A stretch of DNA of 64,000 nucleotides from contig CM075760.1 of the NCBI GenBank assembly GCA_037974335.1, positions 7,809,432 through 7,873,431 on the forward strand, written 5' to 3'. Positions 11,150 through 23,129 of the stretch are shown here, in pieces. Numbering within the stretch: position 1 is the stretch's first letter; each line of letters begins with the position of its first letter. The stretch is from Prionace glauca (lineage: Eukaryota; Chordata; Chondrichthyes; Carcharhiniformes; Carcharhinidae). The notes under the pieces were generated by a model, which saw only the letters and a list, made by a program, of their open reading frames with translations, had not been told where the DNA came from and made no database searches. The position numbers and the translations under genes are program-made.

Positions 11150-12525
11150 GCATTTTCAGAAAATTATTTAGGCTCTAAGATGGTACCTAAAGATTGGAAG
11201 GTAGCTAATAAATGTCCACCTTTCAAAAAGGGTAGAGAAAAATCGGGTGAACCGTAAACTAATTAGCCGAACATCAGGATTGGGAAGTTGCGCAGCATTC
11301 GGAAGGCAGTGGTATAGTCAGACGAAGTGAACATGGATTTGCAAAAAAGAAAACTGGGATTGTGTGAGAATGCAACTAATAGAGGTGACCAAGGAAAATC
11401 GATGTGTATGGGTTATTTAGACGTTAGAAGGGTTTCGACAAGGTCTCACATAGCATAGAACCATAAAAAGTTGAAACAAATGGATAGTGTCTTGAGATGG
11501 ATAGAAATCTGCTTGGCAGATAGGAAGCAAAAAGTTGGTAGAAATGGCTGTTTTTTTTCAATTGGCTGGCAGTGACTGGTGAGGTACCGCAGGAATCCGT
11601 GCTAGGAGCCTAATTGTTCGTATTATATAGAATTGATTTGATAGAGGGAACTAAATGTATTATCTCCAAGTTGCAGATGATGCAAAGTTAGGAGAAAGGG
11701 TGAGCTCTGAGAAGGATGCAATGATGCTTCAGTGTGATTTGAATAGGCAGAGTGAATGAGCACACGCATGGCAAATGCGGTATGGTGTGGTAAATGCTAG
11801 ATTATCCGTTTCAGTCATAACATTAGGAAGAAAATATTTGAATGGGTATAAATTGAGAGGTGAATACTCAGCGAGAGATTGGTATCCATATGTATTCACA
11901 CATGGTACAGCGGGCAGGAAGGAAGGCAAATGGTATGTTGGCCTTCATAACGACAGGATGTGAGTATAAGGATAGGGAAATATTATTGCAATTTTATAGG
12001 GTGTTGGTGAGCCCAAAACCAGAGTATTGTGTGCAGTTTTTGTGTCCTTATCTGAGGAAAGACGTCCTACTGCAGAGCAGAGTGAAGTCTGATTCCTGGT
12101 CTGTCGTGGAGGAGAGACAAAGTCAGTTTGGTTTATATTATTTGGAGTTAAGAAGTTTGAGAGGGATCTAATAGAAACTGATAAAATTCTAAAAATATTA
12201 GGCATCGTAAATTCAGAAAGAAAATCGCAGACGGTTGGGGAGTCCAGAACTAGGGTTAATAGTTTGAGGATAAAGGGTAAAACCTTTAGAACTGAGGTGA
12301 AGAGAAACTTCATCACCCAGACAGTGGTGAATTTGCAGAAGTGATTATGGCCAAAACATTGCGAGATTTCAAAAATAAATTGGATACAGCTCTTGGGGCT
12401 AAAGGGATCAAGGGATATGGCGGAAGGCACGATCAGTATTGAATTGGATGATCATCCATGATCATAGTGTGTGGCGGAGAAGGCTCGGAAGGCCGAATGG
12501 CCTATTCCTGTTTCTACTTTTTTCT
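11150..12525 (+). mobile_element. CR1-like LINE, RT region to 3' end, decayed
   Basis: Follows the CR1 ORF2 order: 'aaaaagggtag' (KKG) block, a 'gtaccgcaggaatccgtgctaggagcc' block (VPQGSVLG), 'gatgatgcaaagtt' (ADDAK), then a poor copy of the C-terminal region and a tail ending 'cagaaggctcggaaggccgaatggcctattcctgtttcta'. Many stops. Confidence 0.82.
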
Positions 12526-12664
12526 GTTACTGTGAGAGTGGGTCTGTGTTTGTTTTATTTTCCTTTGAGCTCTGTGTGGGTGCATCCGTGCATATGATTT
12601 CGGAAACTCTGCTTGTGTGTGTCTGTGCCTGTTTGTTTATCTGCGTGTGTGTTTTTAGCTGAGA

Positions 12665-12672
12665 GGCAGTGG

Positions 12673-12724
<52 letters not shown>

Positions 12725-13140
12725 TGCCTGAGTTTGTCTGAACTTTCGTGTCTGCTCTGTGAGTGTCTGTGTTTCTGTGTCCTTGTTTGAGTGTCCATAT
12801 ATTTGTTGTCTGACAGTGTGTGTGCCTGTGTTTGTTTGTCAGTGTGTATCAGCGCGCATCCATGTGTGTGTTTATCTGACAGCGTGTGTATCTATGTGTG
12901 TGTGTGTGTATCTGTGTGTGTGTGTGTGTGTGTGTGCATGTGTGTGTTTATGTTTGTATGTCATAATGCCTGAGATAATCAGCCTGTCTGTCCACGTCTG
13001 TGTTTGTGTGTGTGTGTGTGCTTTTCTGTGTCAGCTTTTGTCTAAGTGAGTTTGCGCTGTTGTCTGAGTGTGTGTGCATGTCTGAGTGTGAGTTTTTCTG
13101 TGTGAGTGCTTGTTTGTGTGTGCGTGTGTGAAAGTATGTG
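12665..13140. repeat. (GT)n-rich block
   Basis: Imperfect GT repeat. Its part from about 12940 to 13150 is a diverged inverted copy of 16800-17010. Confidence 0.9.
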
Positions 13141-13346
13141 TGCGTGAGAGAGAAAGAGAGTGAGAGAAAGAGAAAGAGAGAGATTGAAAGTCAGAGAGAG
13201 AGAGACTGAGAGATAGATAGAGAGAAACAGTCAGAGAGAGAGACTGAGAGAAACCATTGAAAGACAGTGAGAGTGAGAGTGAGAGTGAGAGAAAGAGAGA
13301 GAGAGAGAGATTCAGTGAGAGAGGGAGAGAGAAAGAGAGAGACTAG

Positions 13347-13386
<40 letters not shown>
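13141..13386. repeat. (GA)n-rich block
   Basis: Purine strand of GAGA repeats with interspersed 'gactgagaga' units. Confidence 0.95.
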
Positions 13387-13389
<3 letters not shown>

Positions 13390-14089
13390 CACTATAATAC
13401 ATGACTGCAAGGTTCTGGTCTTACTTGCACTGAAGCACTTACAGTAGCTCCTGCTCATCGCATGTTCACTTTTCCATTAACTCTTTCAGCGCTGAGCCAT
13501 GAGCTCAAATCTACAGCACACGTCAGAACAGATTAATTTCCATGTCCTGAAACCATCGGAACTGCCCAGTTTGTGCCTTTTTCTCTCCTTTTGGTCTCTG
13601 TAGTTGTAAATTTGATTCTGGCTGTTTGCAGATAATGTTTGAGTTGTATTAATGTCGGCACCTCTGATCATCCAGAGGAAAAACAGAGAGAATCGTGACA
13701 ACCGCCTGTTCCCGCTGTGCAATGGGCAGTCAGCAGGGGGCGGACGTAAGGCGCATCTGGACATTGAAATAGAAATGCTCATGTATTCATACAGGTTGCT
13801 CAATAATTAATTCAAAACTGAATAGCATGTTTGGAAGGTGGAGATTGTAGGACAGTGACCATGCCACTGAAGTGTCCCAGACTAATTGTATAGGCATACC
13901 GTTCACATCACTTCCCCACCCAGCACCCTCAGTGCGCCGAATGCAATTTGATTTTTTTGAATTCAACAATAACATTTAAGTCTATTTCTTTGTGTCACTG
14001 GTAGCTTTACATTAATATTGCAATAATGTCACTGTGATAATCCTCTATTCGTCACACTCTGGCGCCTGTTCCAGTACATTGGTGTAGAA
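13387..14089. other. no recognisable gene
   Basis: Unique-looking sequence of mixed composition. I see no exon with domain similarity on either strand. Confidence 0.4.
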
Positions 14090-14275
14090 TTTAGCATTGT
14101 CAGTACATCTTTCAGACTGTGGGAGGAAACCGGAGCTCCCGGAGAAAACCTAAACAGATACGGGGACAACATGCGGACTCTGCACGGACAACGACCAAAG
14201 CCAGGAATCGAACCCGAGTCCCTGCTGCTATGATACAGTAGTGCTAACTACGATGTCAGTGTGCCACCAGTGTGC
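14090..14275 (-). mobile_element. V-SINE-type SINE fragment
   Basis: Antisense core ('tgggaggaaaccggagctcccggagaaaacc' pattern) and a decayed tRNA head at the high end. Confidence 0.75.
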
Positions 14276-14279
14276 CTGG

Positions 14280-14720
14280 GTATAGATAGGAGTGTGAGGA
14301 AGAACGTACTTGTTATAGATGGGGTGCACCAAAATTTCACCAGACTGATACATGACCTTTGAAGAGAGATTGAGGCGTGCATTCAATTCAATTTGGCAGA
14401 ATGGGAGACCTGATTGAAATACATAAAATTCTGAAAATTCCAGCATTATGACCCATCAGTACTGAAGAAACGGCCCCTAAATTTCCAAGTCGGGATGGTG
14501 AATGACTTCGAGAGTGAATCTCCTTTTGATGGTATTCCCAGGTATCGACTACCCTTGTTATTTTATCATGGTAATGGCTGTGTCTTGAGAAAGTACTGTC
14601 TAGTGCTCTCGACACACGAGTTCAAATCTCACCAGCGGTGACAGGTGGAATTTAAATATAATTAATAGAAATGTAGAATTGAAAATTCGGCTGAATAATA
14701 GAGACCATAATAAAACTCTC
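14280..14720 (+). mobile_element. LINE fragments and tRNA-headed SINE piece
   Basis: Three scraps in a row: a CR1-like piece to about 14430, a piece of the second LINE family at about 14440-14590 ('ttccaagtcgggatggtgaatgac'), and a tRNA-like 'gagttcaaatctcaccagc' segment of the second SINE family at about 14590-14700. Confidence 0.55.
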
Positions 14721-14879
14721 ATCCGTTTTTGCAAAAGCAAATACTGTGCACCAATGCTGCAACAATGGTCATTGGGGTTTGGAAGAAAATGGTGGTGATG
14801 GGGGGGTGGGGGGGGGTGGTGTGGTCTTATAGAAACGCATACAAATATGAAGGGAATAAATATGATAGAAGCAAGGAGG

Positions 14880-15195
14880 CTGTTTCCACTGAGATGAAAT
14901 TAGAACTAGGGACAAGACTTCTCATAAAGATGGGGAGATTTTGGATTGTGTTGAGGAGGAACCTCATCATCTAAATGGTTGTGAATCTGTATAAATCCCT
15001 ATCCGGTGAAACAGTTGAGGCTGCATCGTTAAACATTTTTAAGACAAAGATAGATTTTTGAGCAGTAAAGGAATTCAGGGTTATGGCGAGCGGGCGGGAA
15101 AGTGGAGTTGAATCCAGAAAAAAGATGTTTTCATTGAATGGCGGATCAGGCTCGGAAGGCCAGATGGCCTATTCCTGCTTCTTGTTTTTATGTGC
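14880..15195 (+). mobile_element. LINE 3' end fragment
   Basis: Sense copy of the tail family: 'gggagattttggattgtgttgagg', then 'gtgaaacagttgaggctgc', 'ggttatggcgagcgggcgg', and the end 'ggctcggaaggccagatggcctattcctgcttct'. Confidence 0.8.
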
Positions 15196-15479
15196 TTTCA
15201 GAAAGGAAATCTGCCTACAACCTGGACTGTGTGTGAGGCAAGACCGAGAGAAATGTGGCCGACATTTACCGATCTTTTGAAATATTCATTTAGACAAGAG
15301 GCGAGAGGTTACAACAACCACATGGGGCAGAAGAATAAAAATAACTCTCCATCTCTTACATCTTCCAGCCCTCATAACAAAGACATCAATCTGAAACCTG
15401 AACTCGGTTTCTCACTTGCACAGTTACTGACTGCCTTAATGCAGGCAGCGTTTCCTGTTTTTGTCTGAATTGCTGCACT

Positions 15480-15650
15480 TTGGCCGACGCTGGTTTCTTC
15501 TCTGAGAAGAAATGTGTGGCTCATTTCGAGAATTCCAACTCACAGCCTGTTTTCATCCTCGCTCTCCCTGCCTACGAGTACCTCCTTATCCTGCTGCACT
15601 GTTCCAGTGAAGCCCCAAGGGCACTCTTTAAAAAAAGGGGGTCCCACATT
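15480..15650 (+). mobile_element. Penelope-like element scrap
   Basis: 'ctgctgcactgttccagtgaagcccc' matches the LLQ-CSSE region of the GIY-YIG part seen at 49.7 kb. Very short and decayed. Confidence 0.5.
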
Positions 15651-15654
15651 TAAG

Positions 15655-15850
15655 TGAGAGAAGAGTGGGAGGTTTTCCTCTCAGAGGGTTATGTGTCCCT
15701 CAGAAGGCAGTGGAAGCAGTCTTTCAATATATTTAAAGGCAGAAGGAGCTAGATTCTTAGTAAACAAGAAGGGTGAAATGTGATTAGGGTTGGCAGAAGC
15801 TTATAATAAGATCAGCCATAATCTTGTTTACTGGCAGAGCAGGGAGAGAG
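15655..15850 (+). mobile_element. LINE 3' end fragment, decayed
   Basis: Weak copy of the same tail family as 14.9-15.2 kb ('gggaggttttcctctcagag', 'cagaaggagc', 'aagatcagccataatctt'). Confidence 0.5.
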
Positions 15851-16399
15851 AGGCCAAGTGACAAACTGTTACTTCTCAGTAACCTGTATGTTACTGTATA
15901 CATATTAAAATGTCATGGTGGCTTAGTAAGGAGCACGTGTAAGAGACATAGCAAGAACTGTTCCTGAAATCGATGGTGAGCAAGTCGGGTTCACATCGCC
16001 AACTCTTCCGCTTTGGGATTCATTATCTCAGAGACCAAAGTAAACATATTCTGGGGTGACTTTCAAAAGAGAATGATTACAGAATCGAAAACATAACATG
16101 CAGAGGGACATGTGTCAACGGCAAATACAGTCGGGCTTTTTTGTTTTAGCTCATTGAGATAGCAAACATGTGCTGGTTAGGCCGAATTGCCTCGTTCTTT
16201 AATATATAAACCGGATGAGTAACAGGATTGACTGGGGTGTAACACTTTCATTTGATTCATTAATGGTTTCTGCCTGAAGAATCGGCTAAACAGAAACTTG
16301 TTAATTCTTAGATTCTTTCTCAATAATTTTCATTCATTTGTCTATGAGTGTTGTTTGCAAAGCCAAAAGTTTTTTCTGGTCCGAAACACAAATTACTGC

Positions 16400-16600
16400 T
16401 GATTCGTTAATCCAAAACAAAAAAAAAGAACATTCTGGAACATGTCAGTGGGTCTGACAGTATCTGCGGAGAGAGAATAGAACCAAAGTTTAGAGTCTCG
16501 ATGACAATTCGTCAGGGTCGCCTGGACTCGAAACGCTAACACTATTCTCTCTTCACAGATGATGTCAGAGCTGCAGAACTGTTCCAGCATTTTTTGGTTT
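16400..16600. repeat. palindromic interspersed repeat
   Basis: Two imperfect inverted arms: 'aacattctggaacatgtcagtgggtctgacagtatctgcgga' at the left pairs with the segment ending 'gttccagcatttttt' at the right, and the centre reads 'gtcagggtcgcctgga'. The same hairpin family recurs near 8.3 and 32.1 kb. Confidence 0.7.
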
Positions 16601-16629
16601 TGTGTTGCTCTTTCTAATTGCCCTTGAAC

Positions 16630-17098
16630 AATGGGCATGTCTGAGTGTGATCTTTTCTGTGTGCTTGTTTGTTTGAGTATGTGTATGTGCGTGTGTGAAA
16701 GTATGTGTGCGTGAGTGTGTGTGTGTGTGTGTGTGTGGGCAATTCCTCTCCCTCTCTCTCTCTCTATCTATCTCTCTGTCTCACACACACACACACACAC
16801 TCACACACACACACACACACTCATGCACACATACTTTCACACAGGCACATACACATACTCAAGCAAACAAGCACACAGAAAAGATCACAATCAGACATGC
16901 ACACACAGACAACAACGCAAACTCTCTTGGACAAAAGCTGACAGACACACACACACACACAAACACAGACACAGACATGGACAAAGACAGGCGGATTGTC
17001 TTAGGCAAAATGACACACAGACATAAATGCTTACATGCACACACACACGCACGCACACACACACTCAGATATGCACACACACACAGACACAGACACAG

Positions 17099-17133
<35 letters not shown>

Positions 17134-17155
17134 CATAGATACACATGCTGTCAGA
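16630..17155. repeat. GT/CA palindrome
   Basis: GT-rich left arm (16630-16740), a CT-rich centre, and a CA-rich right arm (16780-17155). The right arm is the reverse complement of the left beyond simple alternation: 'agtatgtgtatgtgc' pairs with 'gcacatacacatact'. See findings for a third copy at 12.9-13.15 kb. Confidence 0.85.
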
Positions 17156-17164
17156 CATGGTTTG

Positions 17165-17530
17165 CTACTGGCCATCTCAGATCATAGTTCACAGTCAACC
17201 AGGGGACGGAATGGTGTGGTGATATTATCCCTAGAGTATCGATCCAAAAACTCAGCCAATCTTCCGGGGTCCCGTGCTTGAAACACAATTCAATAAAAAA
17301 AACCCTGAAATTTTGAATCTACTGACGACAGTGAAATCTTTCTCAGTTGTGAGAAGAAAGAAAACATTTTGGTCACTATGTCCTTTAGGGAAGGAAATCT
17401 GCCGTGCTTACCAGGTTAGGCCAACACGTGAGTCTAGAGCCACATCAATGTGGTTGACTGTCAACTGTCCTCCAAGGGCAACTGGAGATGGGCAATAAAC
17501 GCCCATGTGCCTTGAATGAATAAAAATGTT
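17165..17530 (+). mobile_element. second SINE family, 3' part
   Basis: Carries the conserved tail 'tcctttagggaaggaaatct' followed by 'gatgggcaataaacgcc'. The same tail ends the copy at 23.97-24.29 kb. It resembles the tails of Deu-type SINEs known from sharks, but I cannot confirm the family by eye. Confidence 0.7.
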
Positions 17531-18394
17531 GAGTATCAGGAGTCACATGAAGGCCAGACTGTGTGAAGAACACAGATTTTCTTTATTAAGGCGCTCGACT
17601 TGACTGGGGACTTGGGACGGGGTGACAAGAGGAAAGATGGAGCAGAGTCCAATGGAGTACAGAAGATTGATTAATAATTGTTTGAAACACATATGATTCT
17701 TTGGAGGAATGTGGAGTTGGAGGGGAAGGTTCGTTGAGGTGATGGGGGCAGGTGATGGTGTGAGAGTGGAAGCTGACGGAATGTTTAACCTTCGCGGGAC
17801 AGGTTGGAAAGGGAGCGAATAAAATAATTCTTTCTTCTTTCAGAGGCGTGTGTGCCTTTGGAACTGCCTTCTGCAGAAATCTCCTGCAGTTTCAGTCGCT
17901 GGGAAAGTCTCTGAAAAGATTCAGGCTTGTCGACAGTTGACAACACCTGGCCTCTCACCACTCCCCCCGGCTCTGACTAACTGCCATCTCGCTGTTGGAG
18001 TTTCCAGTCCCGGGTGATTAAACCACAAGCTCTGATCTTTGAACAAACTGAGAGGCTCAGCGACCTGTTGAGTGAAACCGCACACTCGGAGGACTTCTTT
18101 CTGCCGTTGGCCGCCTTGTCAACCAGACTCTGGTTCCCCCAATCAGCAGTGAACGCATGTATCATTACATCTCAAAAGTTTCTATCAAAATAAGCAACCC
18201 AAAGGCGATTAACCCTCCTGCTGCCAAAAGCAAAAGAAAATCAACACCTGATAGGATTTTCAGAGCATGAACTTCGGGACTGAGAATGTAATTTGTGTCA
18301 TTCCTGGATCATTCCTCTTAAAATACCAAGTACAGGTTGAACAGTCACGCTAAAGTTTGATGCTTGGAGGAACGGTCTCTGGACATGTCATCCA
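17531..18394. other. unassigned unique sequence
   Basis: Near 17840 a good pyrimidine tract and 'ttctttcag' could be an acceptor on the plus strand. The following frames show no known domain, so no exon is called. Confidence 0.3.
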
Positions 18395-18720
18395 GAGTCC
18401 TAAGCACAGTGGTTAGCTCTGCAGTGCCAGAGATACTGGTTTGAATCCAGCCTTGGGTAGCTGCCTGTGTTAAATTTGCACGTTCTCCCCGTATCCGCAT
18501 CGGTTTTATCCGGATGCTCTAATCTCTTATCTCAGTCCAAGGATGTGCAGTTTGGGTGTATTGGCCATCCCAAAATGTAACTTTGTGTCCCACAGATGTA
18601 CAGGATTGACCGTGGGCAGAGGGGAGGGACTGGATTGATTTCTCTTTCAGAGAGTCAGTGCAGACTCGATGGACCGAATGGCCTCTTTCTGCAATGTATT
18701 GTTTCTACAATTCTATTTTA
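18395..18720 (+). mobile_element. V-SINE-type SINE
   Basis: tRNA-like head ('acagtggttagctctgcagtg', 'ggtttgaatcca'), decayed core, and the tail 'cagactcgatggaccgaatggcctctttctgcaatgta'. Confidence 0.85.
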
Positions 18721-18859
18721 ACACATTCCCATTGTTTCTTGTTATATTTATAGACGTGTTATATTTATAGACATTGTTATATTTTAAGACGTGTTGGGGG
18801 AGGGAAGAAGCTAGGGGGTGGGGGTAGTACGGAGACGGCAGCATAATGATGAAACCACC

Positions 18860-19895
18860 AAAACAAAACATTTCTGACTGGAGGGCTTTGACAAGGTCGT
18901 TCCTCAGGGACGACTGCTGGCACCATTGTTGTTTGTAATATATATAGAAAATGTAACTGAATTGATTAGTAAGTTTGAAAACGACACAAAGGTTCGTAGA
19001 TTAGTGGAAAGCGATGACCACCATCAGAGCATATAGCGGGATATAGATCCATTGGAGGCTTGATCAAAGGGATAGCAGTTGGAGCTTAATCTGCACAAAT
19101 GTGAGATGATGCTTTCTGGAAGGTCTAATACAGATAGGAAATATACAGTAAATGGCTGAATCCTTAAGTGTATTGATAGGCCGAGGGACCTAGTGTACAG
19201 GTACACAGGTCACTGAAAGTGGCAATGCAGGTGGAGAAGCAGTCAAGAAGGCTTACGGCATGCTTGCCTTCCTTGGCCAGGGCATGAGTTGAAAAATTGG
19301 CAAGTCAGTTTGCAGCTTTGCAGAAGCTTGGTGAGGCCGCACTTAGAATACAGTCTTCAATCCTGGTCGCTACACTACCAGCAAAAAGTGAACGTTTTGG
19401 AGCAGCTACTCAAAATATTTACCAGAATTCTGTATGAAGGGCATTAGTCATGAGGAGAGGTTGGAGAAACTTGGGTTGTCCTCACTGGAATGATAGAGGT
19501 TGAGGGGTGATCTGATAAGAGGCTACAAGATTATGAGAGGCATGGACAGAATGGATAGTCAGAAGGTTTTTCCCCGGGTGGAAGAGTCAATTACTAGGGG
19601 GCACAGGTTTAAGGTGTGAGCAACAAGTTTTAAAGGAGATACACGAGGCAAGTTTTTTACACAAAAGGTGGTGGGTACCTGGAGCTCGCTGATAGGGGAG
19701 GTAGTGGAAGTGGATACATAAGTGAGTTTTAAGGGGTGCCTTGACAAATACATGTATAAAATGGAAATGGAGGGAAATGTTCCCCGGAAGGGTAGGGGGG
19801 GGGGGGTTTAGTTCACTTTGGGCAGCATGGTTGGTGCAGGTTTGGAGGGCCGAAGGGCCTGGTCCTGTGCTGTAATTTTCGTTGTTCTTTGTGCT
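18860..19895 (+). mobile_element. CR1-like LINE, RT C-terminal part to 3' end
   Basis: Collinear with the ORF2 C-terminal half of the copy at 59.6-60.5 kb: 'aaggtcgttcctcagggacg', 'aagtttgaaaacgacacaaag', 'ggcatgcttgccttccttggccagg', and the tail 'ggagggccgaagggcctggtcctgtgctgtaatttt'. Several stops and frame changes. Confidence 0.88.
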
Positions 19896-20129
19896 GGAAT
19901 GACTATCGAGCGAATGAACCTCAGCCTTGAGACCAGGGGTTCAAACCTGTGGACTTTCAATTGTTTCAATTCAAAAAATAAATTGGTTCCAATTGGTGGG
20001 ATCTGCTATGGGGAGCCGGTATCCTCATGGTGGGCCGAATGGTCTCCATTTGTGCTGCGTGACGTCAAGTGCGCTCTGTTGACCAAACCATGTCTGGCCA
20101 TCTCGTTAATAAAGAGACAGAAGATATCC

Positions 20130-20497
20130 TTCAGTAAAGACTGCAGATTTATTGAATAGTTCTATATGTCCTAAAATTGAAAATGCTGTTTTCAAAATGT
20201 CTCCGACACTCATGCAGGCAGAAACCTTATAAATGGTAGCTCCACGCTGTTACTGAAATGCATAATTGAAATGCTTGTGCCGCATAAGCAGTAGAAATCA
20301 CACAGAACCACGAGTTTCAAATCAAAATAACAGTGGGGAAAAAGTTACCGAAATGAGGATATTTAAAAGTTAAGCCGCCATTTTAAACAAGCGAGTTTGA
20401 ATTTCTTGAAGTGGAATCTATGATCAGGAAGTGTCTGGATTTTGATGTCCCAGTCAATGAGTTCACATCTGAATCCATGTAATCGTCCAATGCAGTT
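20130..20497 (-). other. probable 3' UTR exon of the TCR delta constant gene
   Basis: On the minus strand an acceptor with a pyrimidine tract (gttattcctttcattccaag) opens an AT-rich exon that ends with the poly-A signal AATAAA at 20153-20148. The preceding TRDC exon has its stop codon just before a donor, as in vertebrate TCR alpha and delta genes, where the last exon is all UTR. The cleavage point is a guess. Confidence 0.6.
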
Positions 20498-20559
20498 CTT
20501 GGAATGAAAGGAATAACAGTGTTAGTACATCAAAGATCAGCAGGAAAATAACACTTTTT

Positions 20560-20990
20560 ATCTTTAGTGCCTGAATTAAAGTTCTCCATTAATATTCTAA
20601 GAAGCCAGTGCAAGTGCACAAGAACCCCTGCAGTGCAGAAGGATGGGATTTGGCCCATAGAGCTTGCAATGACTCTGGGAAAGATCCACACAGCTCAAGA
20701 CCAGAGGATGGGTGTAAAAGGCCAGTCTATCAGTGACACCCATAATTAAACACAACTCTGGAGAGGTTTAAGAAGTCAAGGCTGCGATTGGGGGTGGGGG
20801 TTGGGGGGACCGAGATGAAAAGCGATGAGGATGAGGCACTGGGGTAAGAGTTCGTTGGTCTAAATGTATCCAAGTTACTGTTCACTCCACGGGTTAGCTT
20901 CAGAGCCTGCCTTAACAGCGGCCTCCCGAGATCCCGTCAATGGACTGTGTCCATCTCACTTTGTCTTTCTGGGCACGCATTTAGGTGACC
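20560..20990. other. intron of the TCR delta constant gene with SINE tail scrap
   Basis: Lies between the transmembrane exon and the UTR exon. Around 20625-20760 there is a weak SINE-like tail ('gcagtgcagaagg', 'ggcccatagagctt'). A short poly-G patch lies near 20800. Confidence 0.5.
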
Positions 20991-20998
20991 GATCTTAC

Positions 20999-21109
20999 CT
21001 CAGAATAGCCACACCCTGGCCGTCATCAGGACATTAAAGACAATGATCTTGAAAAATAAAATTCTCAGCCCCATCACCGTCAAAGACAAAAAGTTCACCC
21101 TCAGCCGAT
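20999..21109 (-). CDS. TRDC: TCR delta constant gene, transmembrane and cytoplasmic exon
   Basis: A 111-base exon with acceptor 'ctcattttggcag' and donor 'gtaaga' directly after the TGA stop (21002-21000). It completes the Asp codon from the previous exon and reads DRLRVNFLSLTVMGLR, then ILFFKIIVFNVLMTARVWLF and stop. The pattern VN-SLTV-GLR-LF-K-N-L-TA is the TCR delta membrane segment. The intramembrane Arg and Lys are those used by TCR chains to pair with CD3 acidic residues. The tail after the membrane is very short, as usual for the family. The match to delta is closer than to alpha, whose segment reads SVIGFRILLLK-type. It is intact. Confidence 0.93.
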
Positions 21110-21214
21110 CTGCCAAAATGAGAGAAACAAAAGATAGATCTGGTTTGGTGCATGTATCATTTGGAACTAAAAAACAACTAAAACCACTAATGTGTGTTTT
21201 TTTTTCATTATCTA

Positions 21215-21485
21215 ACTGCTTGAATTTGTCCGTCTGTCCATCCTGTCCGTCTGTCTGTCCACCGGCCCGCCTACCTCCCTGTCCATTTATCTTCATCTGT
21301 CTTTCACTCTTAATCTCTCTCTCTGTCTCTGTCTCTGTCTCTGTCTCTCTTTCTTTCTCTCTCTCTCTTTCCCTCACCTTCTTCCCACCACCCACCAGCC
21401 CCCCATCCCTCGATTTATATATTTCTCTCCTTCACTCTGTGTGACGATCTATCTTTCTCCCCATCTCACTATCTGTTTATCATTC
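21215..21485. repeat. pyrimidine-rich (TCTG/TCTC)n tract in an intron
   Basis: Low-complexity CT-rich run between the connecting-peptide and transmembrane exons. Confidence 0.9.
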
Positions 21486-21579
21486 GATCTCCGGCTCTGT
21501 ACCCCTGCCTATCTGTCCACTTATCAATCTGTCTATTTGCAAGTGTTTTCCTTTGATTAATGTTGAATAAAGTACATAC

Positions 21580-21642
21580 CGTTTTCCGTGTCATTTGATT
21601 CTGTCGAGGATTCATATCGACTTGTAAGGCATTTAGTTTGAT
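21580..21642 (-). CDS. TRDC: TCR delta constant gene, connecting-peptide exon
   Basis: A 63-base exon flanked by 'cccttccag' and 'gtatgt', phase 1 on both sides. Spliced, it reads DQTKCLTSRYESSTESNDTEN. Its single Cys is in the place of the residue that makes the interchain disulfide with the gamma chain. NDT is a potential N-glycosylation motif. It is too short and lacks a Met, so only splice logic and its place between the C domain and membrane exons reveal it. Confidence 0.85.
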
Positions 21643-22539
21643 CTGGAAGGGCACAAAAATAAATGACTTATTCAGTGAGCAAGTGACATTACTGTAACCA
21701 TGTTTGTTCTCAATATCGCTTCCAATAATGTTGTGTCCATAACCAATAGCCATGAAGAAAGTAAGAATCAAACTGCACGATTGGGCTTGTTCACTTGATT
21801 ATTCACAACGGAGAAACATTGGTAACTGCCATTTAGTTCGGCCCAAATCTGAGTTCAAAGAGTGTAGGGTCGATTAAACATCAGGGATTAAACCCCAGAT
21901 TCCGGGCCAATCCATTGGGGCAGTATTTCACTGTCATCCAAAGAAGTGGTGAAACCGAGGCCTGATTTCAGCTCTGCAGTGGATTAATGATATCAAGGAA
22001 TTTCTCCAGAGGAGCGGGATTCTCCAGTACACTGGTTAGTATTTAATACTTTCCTAAATTCGGTGATACACCAGCAGCTGCGGGTCCTGGACACTGCCCT
22101 AAACTGTAATAGCCAGCTATTCTTATTTTTATTCGCTTATGGACTTATGGGAGGTCAGTATTTACTGCCAATCCCTAATTGCCCCCTTCTGAAGATGGTT
22201 GTGAGTCCCCTGCTTGAAACCCTGCAGTCTGTGAGGTGTACGTACACACACAGGGCTCTTAGGGAAGAAGTTCCACCATTTTAACCGAGCGACAGTGAAG
22301 GAACTGCCGAAATATTTCCAAGTCAGGATGCTGAGTGACTTGGAGGGGAACATCTAGATAATGATGCTCCCGGTTACCTGCTGCCCTTGTCCTCCGAGAT
22401 GATAACGGCCATGATTTTGGAAGATTCAGCGGAAAGAGACTTGGAGAATTACTGTTGTGTGTCTTGTGAATGGCACACACTGCTACCACTGTACTACGGT
22501 GGTGGAAAAAGTGGATGTTTGTGAATGAAATACGTAATG

Positions 22540-22895
22540 CTGGAGCGGCACAGTGGCACAATGTTTAGTACTGTTACAACTACCCCCCCCCCCCCCCCCC
22601 TGCCCACAGTGTCAGGGACCTGGATTCGATTCCCGGATTGGGTGACTGTCTGTGCGGAGTCTGCAGGTTTTCCTCTTGTCAGTGTGGGTCTGATCCACAA
22701 GATACACAGCAGTAATTCTCCAAGTCCGGTTTCCTCCCACAGTCTGAAAGACGGGCTGATTAGGAGCATTGGCCATGCTAAATTCTCCCTCAGTGTCCCC
22801 GAACAGGTACACAGTGAGGCGACAAGGATATTTTCACAGTAACTTCATTGCATCTTTAATGTAAGCCCATTTGTGACACTAATAAATAAACTTTT
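22540..22895 (+). mobile_element. V-SINE-type SINE nested in a LINE
   Basis: Head 'ggcacagtggcaca', a poly-C run at 22580-22600, 'gattcgattcccggattgggtgactgtctgtgcgg' type core, and a 3' end 'aacttcattgca' with 'gtgacactaataaataaac', a second tail type of this SINE. Confidence 0.85.
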
Positions 22896-23129
22896 AATTA
22901 ATTGGAGTATCTTTGTCCTGGGTCGTGTTAAATTTCTGAGTGTTGCTGGAGCTGCATTTATCCAGGCAAGTGGCTAATACCCTACCACAGTCAGGATTAT
23001 ATCTTGTGGATGGTGCAGAGGATTGGGGAGATTAAGAGACAAGTTATTCAGCACAGGATTCCCAATCTCCGACATGCTCTTGCAGTCAGATAGTCCAGTT
23101 CAGTTTCTGAGCAACGTTAACCCTCAGGA

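Noticed and set aside
17840-18180. Possible exon after 'ttcttctttcag'
   Set aside because: No frame shows a recognisable domain or a donor in the right phase.
5966-20990. TCR alpha J segments or C-alpha downstream of TRDC
   Set aside because: I scanned for the antisense FGxGT motif with donor and RSS and for a second C domain on the minus strand and found none by eye.
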